Source: Candidatus Rokuibacteriota bacterium (GTDB taxonomy: Bacteria; Methylomirabilota; Methylomirabilia; Rokubacteriales; CSP1-6). From it: a DNA stretch of 23,217 bases. Positions 16,184-22,096 of this stretch are shown here, in pieces. The first letter of the stretch is position 1. The number at the start of each line of letters is the position of its first letter. The notes beneath the pieces are model-generated. The model was not told the DNA's origin. It saw only the letters and a list, made by a program, of their open reading frames with translations, and searched no databases. The stretch lies in assembly GCA_003220195.1 (NCBI GenBank), contig QHRT01000128.1, forward strand, positions 1-23,217, in the 5' to 3' direction. Made by a program: the position numbers and the translations under genes.

Positions 16184-17849
16184 ATACGCGTTCGTGATGA
16201 AGGACCTGCGCAAGGTCGTCCCGCCGAAACGGGAGATCCTGCGCGGCATCTGGCTGTCGTTCTTCCACGGCGCGAAGATCGGCGTGCTCGGCGCGAACGG
16301 CTCCGGCAAGTCGTCGCTGCTTCGCATCATGGCGGGCGCCGACGACGATTTTCTCGGCGAAGCCTTCGCGGCCGACGGCCTGCGCGTGGGCTACCTGCCG
16401 CAAGAGCCGACGCTCGATCCGGCCAAAGACGTCCGCGGCAACGTCGAGGACGGCGTGGCGGAAACGCGCGCGCTGCTTCGACGCTTCGACGAGGTGAGCG
16501 CGAAGCTCGGGGAGGATCTCGCGCCCGAGGCGATGGAGAAGCTCCTCGACGAGCAGGCGAGGCTGCAAGATGCGATCGAGGCCGCCAGCGCGTGGGAGCT
16601 CGACCGCACGGTCGAGCTCGCCATGGACGCGCTTCGCGTGCCGCCCGGCGACGCCGACGTCCGTACGATCTCGGGGGGCGAGCGCCGGCGCGTCGCGCTC
16701 TGTCGCTTGCTCCTGTCGAAGCCCGACATGCTGCTGCTCGACGAGCCGACGAATCATCTCGACGCCGAGTCCGTGGCGTGGCTCGAGCGCTTCTTGAAGG
16801 AATACGCCGGCACGGTCGTCGCCGTGACCCACGATCGGTACTTCCTCGACAACGTCGCCGGCTGGATCCTGGAGCTCGACCGCGGTCACGGGATCCCGTG
16901 GGAAGGTAACTACTCGTCGTGGCTCGACCAGAAGCAGGCCCGTCTGGCGCGGGAGGAGAAGGCGGACCTGGCGCGCACGAGGACGCTCGAGCGCGAGCTC
17001 GAGTGGGTACGGATGGCGCCGCGCGCGCGCCACGCGAAATCGCGCGCACGGCTCCAGGCCTACGACGCGATGGCGGCCGAGCCGTTCGAGCGGCGAGCCG
17101 GAGGACTCGAGATCGCGATCCCGCCCGGTGCCCGTCTCGGCGATCTCGTCGTCGAGGCCGAACATCTCTCGAAGGGGTACGGCGAGCGGCTGCTCCTGGA
17201 CGATCTCTCGTTCGCGCTCCCGCGAGGCGCCATCGTCGGCGTCATCGGGCCGAACGGCGCCGGGAAGACCACGCTCTTCCGCATGATGGTGGGCGCGGAA
17301 ACGCCGGATGCCGGGACGCTGCGCGTCGGGGAGACGGTGAAGTTCGCGTACGTCGATCAGAGTCGCGACGTGCTGGACCCGACGCGGACGGTGTGGGAAA
17401 CCGTCTCCGGCGGCGAGGACGTGCTCGACGTCGGCGGTCACCCCGTCCAGTCGCGCGCCTACGTCGCGTCGCTCAACTTCAAGGGGACGGACCAGCAGAA
17501 GCGCGTCGCCGAGCTGTCCGGTGGCGAGCGCAACCGGTTGCACCTGGCGCTCGTCCTCCGGGCCGGCGCGAACGTGCTGCTGCTCGACGAGCCGACCAAC
17601 GATCTCGACGTCGATACGCTGCGTGCGCTGGAAGATGCGTTGCTGGAGTTCGTGGGCTGCGCCGTTGTGATCAGCCACGACCGGTGGTTTCTCGATCGCA
17701 TCGCGACCCACGTGCTCGCCTTCGAGGACGACGGTCGGATGGCGTGGGTCGAGGGGAACTACGGCGACTACGAGGCGGATCGGCGGCGACGGCTCGGCGC
17801 CGCGGCCGACCAGCCGCACCGGATCCGCTACAAGCGCTTGCCGCGGTGA
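16173..17849 (+). CDS. ettA: energy-dependent translational throttle protein EttA (ABC-F)
   Basis: ABC-F ATPase that binds the ribosomal E site and gates entry into elongation according to ADP/ATP level. 558 residues, close to E. coli EttA and collinear with it. Domain 1: GANGSGKS (40-47), YLPQEP, SGGERRRVALCRLLL (167 onward), LLLDEPTNHLDAESVAWLER (187 onward). Linker with the EGNYSSWLDQKQARLA stretch and a charged coiled-coil (about 255-310). Domain 2: GPNGAGKT (359-366), LSGGERNRLHLA (448 onward), LLLDEPTNDLD (469 onward), ISHDRWFLDRIATH. The C-terminus ends RIRYKRLPR as in EttA. It is cytoplasmic with no membrane segments. It overlaps the CoA-binding gene at its 5' end and the converging methyltransferase gene at its 3' end by 22 bp. 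Confidence 0.97.
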   Translation: MAGEYAFVMKDLRKVVPPKREILRGIWLSFFHGAKIGVLGANGSGKSSLLRIMAGADDDFLGEAFAADGLRVGYLPQEPTLDPAKDVRGNVEDGVAETRALLRRFDEVSAKLGEDLAPEAMEKLLDEQARLQDAIEAASAWELDRTVELAMDALRVPPGDADVRTISGGERRRVALCRLLLSKPDMLLLDEPTNHLDAESVAWLERFLKEYAGTVVAVTHDRYFLDNVAGWILELDRGHGIPWEGNYSSWLDQKQARLAREEKADLARTRTLERELEWVRMAPRARHAKSRARLQAYDAMAAEPFERRAGGLEIAIPPGARLGDLVVEAEHLSKGYGERLLLDDLSFALPRGAIVGVIGPNGAGKTTLFRMMVGAETPDAGTLRVGETVKFAYVDQSRDVLDPTRTVWETVSGGEDVLDVGGHPVQSRAYVASLNFKGTDQQKRVAELSGGERNRLHLALVLRAGANVLLLDEPTNDLDVDTLRALEDALLEFVGCAVVISHDRWFLDRIATHVLAFEDDGRMAWVEGNYGDYEADRRRRLGAAADQPHRIRYKRLPR

Positions 17850-18514
17850 TCGAAGCCGTCGCCGCGCGAATCGCGCGGGCGCGTGCAGAAGATCAGCACG
17901 TTCTCGCCCTCGCGCTTCACGCGGATCGACCACACGTCGCGAAAGAGCGGCCGCACCGTGGCCGCCACGCGGTGCGCGTCGCGTCGCCAGTGACGGTTGA
18001 GGACCAGCGTGCCCCGGCGGGACACGAGCGCGGCGAGCGAGCGCGCGAGGTCGATCGCGCCGTCGACCTCGAGACCATAGGCCGCGTCCTCCATCACGAA
18101 ATCGAACCGGCGCCGGAGCCGCGCCAGCCCGGGGATCAGCTGCGCGGCCTCGCCGCAGCAGAACTCGATTCCCGAGATCCCGTCCAGGCCGAACCAGTCG
18201 GACGCGATGTCGACGATCGCCGGATCGCGCTCGATCACGGTGATTCGACGCGGCGACGAGATCTGGCGGAGCAGGTGGAGCTGCGTGCCGCCGCCGAGGC
18301 CGACGAAGAGCGCTGAAGGCCGTGGCGGCAGCGCGAGGCCTTCGAGAGCCTTCCACCAGTATTCGTGCTTCACCCGCGACCAGTCGCCATTCCGCGGATA
18401 GATGGAGAGGATCTCGCCGGCGACGACGAGCCGCCGCTCGCGCAGATCCTCGATGACGCGTATCCGCCCGGACATCTCCGAATTCACTTCGAACACCGTC
18501 CGCGATCTCTTCAT
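17828..18514 (-). CDS. spermidine-synthase-like methyltransferase-fold protein
   Basis: 228 residues. It has the nucleotide-binding GLGGGTQLHLLR (72-83), the acidic strand end ITVIERDPAIVDIA, then GIEFCCGEA and FDFVMEDAAYGLEV, and later GTLVLNRHWR, like polyamine-synthase-fold proteins (SpeE superfamily). It lacks the full N-terminal beta domain of true spermidine synthases, so polyamine synthesis is unproven; it could be a small-molecule methyltransferase. ATG 18514 is chosen; the SD is weak. The 3' end overlaps ettA (convergent), so the two mRNAs would be antisense over 22 bp. It lies downstream of the dehydrogenase gene in the same direction, but an inverted repeat separates them. Confidence 0.8.
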   Translation of the reverse strand: MKRSRTVFEVNSEMSGRIRVIEDLRERRLVVAGEILSIYPRNGDWSRVKHEYWWKALEGLALPPRPSALFVGLGGGTQLHLLRQISSPRRITVIERDPAIVDIASDWFGLDGISGIEFCCGEAAQLIPGLARLRRRFDFVMEDAAYGLEVDGAIDLARSLAALVSRRGTLVLNRHWRRDAHRVAATVRPLFRDVWSIRVKREGENVLIFCTRPRDSRGDGFDHRGKRL

Positions 18515-18574
18515 TGTTTTTCGAAGAAGGTCTTTGACACGGGCCGCAGGCGCTTGGCGCCCGTCGGCCGGGGG

Positions 18575-18610
18575 AGTCTGAGGGGGGCGTAGCTCCCCTC
18601 AGCTCAGACT
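18575..18610. repeat. two overlapping, mutually exclusive inverted repeats
   Basis: CTGAGGGG/CCCCTCAG (18578-18585 and 18595-18602) and AGTCTGAG/CTCAGACT (18575-18582 and 18603-18610) are each perfect 8-bp pairs, and they share the CTGAG bases. They lie 20-55 bp past the dehydrogenase stop and upstream of the methyltransferase gene on the minus strand. Likely a terminator or attenuator; there is no T-tract. Confidence 0.5.
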
Positions 18611-18629
18611 GGCGAAGCCCCCCTCCGAG

Positions 18630-19397
18630 CTAGCGTGGCTGCATCCGAATCGCCCCGTCCAGCCGGATCGTCTCGCCGTTCAGCATCGCGTTCTGGACGA
18701 TGTGGAGCGCGAGTGCCGCGTATTCCGCCGGACGCCCCAGGCGCTGCGGGAAGGGAATCTGTTTCGCGAGCGACGCGCGGATCGCCTCGGGCAAGGTGCC
18801 GAGGAGCGGCGTATCGAAGATGCCCGGGGCGATCGTCATGACGCGGATGCCGAACTCCGCCAGGTCGCGCGCCACCGGCAGCGTCATGCCGACGATGCCG
18901 CCCTTGGACGCGGAGTACGCGGCCTGACCGATCTGCCCGTCGAACGCCGCGACGGAGGCGGTGTTGATCACCACGCCGCGTTCGCCCTCGGCGTTCGGCG
19001 TGTTCTTCGCCATGTGCGGCGCGGCGAGCCGGGTCGCGTTGAACGTGCCGATCAGGTTCACCTGGATCACGTACGCGAAGGCGTCCAGCTTCGCCGGACC
19101 TGATCGCCCGAGCGTCTTCATGGCCGTGCCGACGCCAGCGCAGTTCACGAGCACGTTCAGCGAGCCGAGATGGCGCACGGCGGTGTCGAGCGCGCTGCCG
19201 AGCTCGTCGGCGCTGGTCACGTCGGCGGCGGTGAAGATCGCCGCGTCGCCGAGAGATTTCGCGACGTCGTTCCCCGCCGACGCCGGACGATCGAGAATCG
19301 CGACGCGGCTGCCGGCCGCGACCAGGGCTTCCGCGGTCGCGCGACCCAGACCCGAGGCTCCTCCCGTCACGACCGCGCCCACCGAGCGAAGATCCAT
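18630..19397 (-). CDS. HSD10-type short-chain 3-hydroxyacyl-CoA dehydrogenase
   Basis: 255-residue classical SDR that oxidises 3-hydroxyacyl-CoA (or 2-methyl-3-hydroxybutyryl-CoA) with NAD in beta-oxidation or isoleucine breakdown. Cofactor loop TGGASGLGRA (11-20), NCAGVG, and the catalytic Ser148-Tyr161-Lys165 in NTASVAAFDG and QAAYSASKGG. The C-terminus, IRVMTIAPGIFDTPLL, PFPQRLGRPAEYAAL and LNGETIRLDGAIRM, is very close to the human HSD17B10 pattern, so the family call is strong. ATG 19397 has a GGGAGGA SD at good spacing; the upstream open frame lacks this. It is divergent from the radical SAM gene with a short gap. The exact acyl-CoA substrate is inferred. Confidence 0.92.
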   Translation of the reverse strand: MDLRSVGAVVTGGASGLGRATAEALVAAGSRVAILDRPASAGNDVAKSLGDAAIFTAADVTSADELGSALDTAVRHLGSLNVLVNCAGVGTAMKTLGRSGPAKLDAFAYVIQVNLIGTFNATRLAAPHMAKNTPNAEGERGVVINTASVAAFDGQIGQAAYSASKGGIVGMTLPVARDLAEFGIRVMTIAPGIFDTPLLGTLPEAIRASLAKQIPFPQRLGRPAEYAALALHIVQNAMLNGETIRLDGAIRMQPR

Positions 19398-19434
19398 GGT
19401 CCCGTTCCTCCCGAGCTTCGGATTGTAGCCCACA

Positions 19435-21159
19435 ATGGCTATGCTCTTGCCCGGTTCGACCATGCGCACCCCGTACACTCCAACGCACGGGCGACGGATC
19501 CTCTGTGTCTTTCCGCGGTACGCGCGCTCCTTCGGCACGTTCCAGCACGCGTATCCGCTCTTCGGCGGCCGCATTCGCGCGTTCATGCCTCCTCAAGGCC
19601 TTCTGGTGATCGCCGCGTATCTTCCGGACGCGTGGGACGTCAGGTTCATCGACGAGAACTCGCGGCGCGCGAGCGACGACGACCTTCGCTGGGCCGACGC
19701 GGTGTTCACGTCGGGCATGCACATCCAGCGTTGCGAAATCCTCGACCTCACGCGGCGCGCCCACGCGCACGGCCGGCCGGTCGTGCTGGGGGGCCCGTCC
19801 GTTTCCGGGTGTCCCGAGTACTATCCCGACGTCGATCTCCGGCACGTCGGCGAGCTGGGTGACGCGACCGATCGGGTGATCGAGTGGGTCGATACCCACA
19901 CCGGGCAGCCGCCCGCACCGCTCAGCTTCGTCACGGAAGAGCGCCTGCCGCTCGCCGCGTTCCCCGTGCCCGCGTATCACCTGGTGCCGATGCGCGAGTA
20001 CTTCATCGCCACGATCCAGTACTCGAGCGGCTGCCCGTACGCCTGCGAGTTCTGCGACATCCCGGCCCTCTACGGCCGCAATCCTCGGCTCAAGTCAGCG
20101 GAACAGGTTCTGACCGAGCTCGAGCAGATCACGGCCGCCGGCGCCCTGGACGTCTACTTCGTTGACGACAACTTCATCGGCAACCAGAAGGCGGCGCTCG
20201 AGCTCTTGCCGCGGCTGGTCGAGTGGCAGACCGCCAATCGGTACCCGCTCCGCTTCGCCTGCGAGGCCACGCTGAATCTCGCGAAGAACGAGCGCGTGCT
20301 CGAGCTGATGCGCGAGGCCGGGTTCCAGACCGTCTTCTGCGGCATCGAAACGCCGGAGCCGAGCGCGCTCCGGTCGATCTCGAAGGACCAGAACCTCAGG
20401 ATGCCGCTGCTCGAGGCGGTGCGCCGGATCAACGACCACGGGATGGAGGTGGTCTCGGGCATCATCCTGGGCCTCGACACCGACAGCCCGGAGACCGCCG
20501 ATCGCATTCTGGAATTCGTTCGCGCGTCGCGCATTCCGATGCTGACGATCAACGTGCTGTACGCCTTGCCGAAGACGCCTCTCTGGCGACGGCTCGAGGC
20601 CGAGAGCCGCCTGCGGCCGGACGGGGCGCGCGAGTCCAACGTCGAGTTCAAGCTGCCCTACGAGACCGTGATGGCGATGTGGCGGCGGTGCATCAGCGCG
20701 GCGTACGAGCCGGCGGCGCTCTACGAGCGCTTCGCGCACAACGTCGTCCACACGTTCGCGCGACGACAGCGGTACCCGGTGAGCGCGCACCGCGCGTCGT
20801 GGACCAACGTCGCGATGGGACTCGGTCTCGTCGGCAGGCTGGTGTGGCGGATCGGCGTGCGCGGCGATTATCGCGGCACGTTCTGGAGGTTCGCGCTAGG
20901 GCGTCTCGGCTCCGGTGATCTCGAGGGGCTGATCCACGTCGCGGTCGTGAGCCATCACCTGATCGAGTTCACGCGCGACTGCTTGCGTGGCGCCGGCGAG
21001 TCGTCGTTCTACGCACCGACGCCCGCGACGGGGATGCGGGCGGGCGCCGTGTCGGCCGATATCGCGATGCCGCGCCTTCCGCTCGTCCCGGCCGGCTCCG
21101 GCGAGAGCGACGAGGCAGCCGAGCTCCACGCACGCACCTCGCACACCGCCAGCCGCTGA
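19435..21159 (+). CDS. B12-binding radical SAM protein with DUF4070-like C-terminus (HpnP/HpnR-like group)
   Basis: 574 residues. The N-terminal cobalamin-binding-type domain (about 20-155) starts RILCVFPRYARSFG, with MPPQGLLVIAAYLP, FTSGMHIQ and VVLGGPSVSG. The radical SAM core (about 190-400) has Cys200, Cys204 and Cys207 in SGCPYACEFCDIPALYGR, then VYFVDDNFIGN, FCGIETPE and GIILGLDTD. The C-terminal region (about 400-530), with FVRASRIPMLTINVLYALPKTPLW, resembles DUF4070. Hopanoid methylases HpnP and HpnR belong to this architecture, so a C-methylation or other radical reaction on a lipid is plausible but not shown; no hopanoid gene is nearby. Starts at 19435, 19441 or 19462 are in frame, none with a good SD. 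The 37-bp gap to the divergent dehydrogenase leaves little room for a promoter. The last ~50 residues are low-complexity. Confidence 0.85.
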   Translation: MAMLLPGSTMRTPYTPTHGRRILCVFPRYARSFGTFQHAYPLFGGRIRAFMPPQGLLVIAAYLPDAWDVRFIDENSRRASDDDLRWADAVFTSGMHIQRCEILDLTRRAHAHGRPVVLGGPSVSGCPEYYPDVDLRHVGELGDATDRVIEWVDTHTGQPPAPLSFVTEERLPLAAFPVPAYHLVPMREYFIATIQYSSGCPYACEFCDIPALYGRNPRLKSAEQVLTELEQITAAGALDVYFVDDNFIGNQKAALELLPRLVEWQTANRYPLRFACEATLNLAKNERVLELMREAGFQTVFCGIETPEPSALRSISKDQNLRMPLLEAVRRINDHGMEVVSGIILGLDTDSPETADRILEFVRASRIPMLTINVLYALPKTPLWRRLEAESRLRPDGARESNVEFKLPYETVMAMWRRCISAAYEPAALYERFAHNVVHTFARRQRYPVSAHRASWTNVAMGLGLVGRLVWRIGVRGDYRGTFWRFALGRLGSGDLEGLIHVAVVSHHLIEFTRDCLRGAGESSFYAPTPATGMRAGAVSADIAMPRLPLVPAGSGESDEAAELHARTSHTASR

Positions 21160-21165
21160 GCGTGG

Positions 21166-21366
21166 TCAGGCGGCCTCGCCGGTGTGCGCCCAGAAGTCGT
21201 CGTCACGCTCGTTCGGCGCGAGCCGCGGCGGGACCTTTCCACGGTGGAAGAAGTCGCACATGATCCGATTCGCCACGGCCCAGTCGTCGCCGTATACGCA
21301 GTGATGATGCGGGCACAGCGCGGCATCGCCCGAGAGCTGCAGTCCACACGAAGCACACAAGCTCAT
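21166..21366 (-). CDS. small zinc-ribbon protein of unknown function
   Basis: 66 residues starting MSLCASCG. The likely zinc ligands are Cys4 and Cys7 (CASC) with Cys18 and a following histidine (CPHHHC). After them comes DDWAVANRIMCDFFHRGKVPPRL and an acidic tail ending DDDFWAHTGEAA. The conserved look of this motif and the zinc knuckle argue that it is real. Starts at 21390 and 21411 are also in frame; 21366 is chosen because the zinc motif begins just after it. The tail converges on the radical SAM gene with a 6-bp gap. It could be a nucleic-acid- or protein-binding adaptor; I cannot name a family. Confidence 0.65.
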   Translation of the reverse strand: MSLCASCGLQLSGDAALCPHHHCVYGDDWAVANRIMCDFFHRGKVPPRLAPNERDDDFWAHTGEAA

Positions 21367-21418
21367 GCCGTACCCAAGTGCGAAGCGCATGCCACATCGA
21401 TGGTGTGCCATTTCGCGC

Positions 21419-21447
21419 TTGTTCGAGCCAGTGTCGTGACGTAGAGT
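21419..21447 (+). promoter_or_regulatory. candidate sigma70-type promoter for the 61-residue membrane protein
   Basis: TTGTTC (21419-21424), a 17-nt spacer, then TAGAGT (21442-21447), about 35 bp before ATG 21483. Each box is a partial match only. Confidence 0.3.
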
Positions 21448-21482
21448 TCCCGGGTCGGACTTCCGGGCGACAAGGAGTGCGC

Positions 21483-21668
21483 ATGCGCGCGTGGTCGTGG
21501 GTCGCGTTTTTCGTGGTGTGTAACATCGTGGGCGTCGAAGTATTCAAGGCCGCCATGACGCTGCCGGTGGAAGACGCGTTCGTCCCCCGCATCCTGTGCG
21601 TTCCGCTGGTCGGGTTGACCGCGTTCGGTGCCACGCGCGTGATGACCGCGTGGACCACGCGTAAGTAA
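21483..21668 (+). CDS. small two-helix membrane protein, unknown function
   Basis: 61 residues; ATG 21483 has an AAGGAG SD 6 nt upstream, which makes the gene credible despite its size. Two hydrophobic segments (about 5-25, WVAFFVVCNIVGVEV, and about 33-52, FVPRILCVPLVGLTAFG) are joined by a short acidic loop (PVEDA). The C-terminus is basic (TTRK), suggesting an inner-membrane hairpin with both ends inside. No family recognised. It precedes the GlsB/YeaQ-type gene by 115 bp in the same direction. Confidence 0.65.
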   Translation: MRAWSWVAFFVVCNIVGVEVFKAAMTLPVEDAFVPRILCVPLVGLTAFGATRVMTAWTTRK

Positions 21669-21742
21669 TTCCTCTCCTGACGCAGATCGTACACTCCTCT
21701 GCGGGTCATCCTGGCACCCGTCGTGCACTGACGACCATCGTC

Positions 21743-21766
21743 CGGGCGCGACCGTTCGCGCGCCCG
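21743..21766 (+). repeat. 8-bp GC hairpin just upstream of the GlsB-type SD
   Basis: CGGGCGCG (21743-21750) pairs with CGCGCCCG (21759-21766) across an 8-nt loop. It ends 4 nt before the AAGGAG SD (21771-21776), so it could end upstream transcription or shape translation. Confidence 0.4.
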
Positions 21767-21783
21767 TGGAAAGGAGTTGCACG

Positions 21784-22041
21784 ATGGACGTCCTGCTGTG
21801 GATCGTCTTCGGTCTGGTCGTCGGGATCGTGGCGAAGCTCCTCATGCCAGGCCGCGATCCCGGCGGTATCGTCATCACGATCATCCTCGGAATCGTGGGC
21901 GCGATGCTCGGCGGCTGGATCGGTCGGGTCATGGGGCTCTATCGTGAAGGCGAAGCCGCCGGGTTCCTGATGGCGGTGGTCGGCGCGATCGTGATCCTCG
22001 CGCTGTACCGGTTGGTCCTGCCGGGTCGCAGTCGCCTCTGA
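21784..22041 (+). CDS. GlsB/YeaQ/YmgE-family (transglycosylase-associated) membrane protein
   Basis: 85 residues; ATG 21784 has an AAGGAG SD 7 nt upstream. Three hydrophobic helices: WIVFGLVVGIVAKLLMPG, then GGIVITIILGIVGAMLGGWIG, then AAGFLMAVVGAIVILALYR. The motifs GLVVGIVAKLLMPGRDPGG and LGIVGAMLGGWIG are the hallmark of this family of small, often stress-induced inner-membrane proteins whose biochemical role is not settled. A strong terminator follows directly, so it ends its transcription unit. Confidence 0.92.
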   Translation: MDVLLWIVFGLVVGIVAKLLMPGRDPGGIVITIILGIVGAMLGGWIGRVMGLYREGEAAGFLMAVVGAIVILALYRLVLPGRSRL

Positions 22042-22043
22042 GG

Positions 22044-22073
22044 AGAATGGGGGCCGCGAACGGCCCCCATTCT
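22044..22073 (+). terminator. strong intrinsic terminator (13-bp stem, CGAA loop)
   Basis: Arms at 22044-22056 and 22061-22073 (core GAATGGGGGCC/GGCCCCCATTC), closed by a CGAA tetraloop and followed by a short T run. It starts 3 bp after the GlsB-type stop and can also serve the convergent phospholipase gene. Confidence 0.85.
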
Positions 22074-22076
22074 TTC

Positions 22077-22092
22077 CCCCCGACGTCGGGGG
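22077..22092. repeat. 16-bp perfect palindrome between convergent genes
   Basis: CCCCCGACGTCGGGGG, centred between 22084 and 22085, lies 4 bp from the phospholipase stop at 22097. It can fold as a second hairpin next to the terminator, or be a protein-binding palindrome. Confidence 0.5.
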
Positions 22093-22096
22093 CGTC

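Noticed and set aside
15498..18356. 952-residue minus-strand open frame
   Set aside because: Crosses rnd, the CoA-binding gene and ettA on the opposite strand; no domain motifs and typical GC-driven composition.
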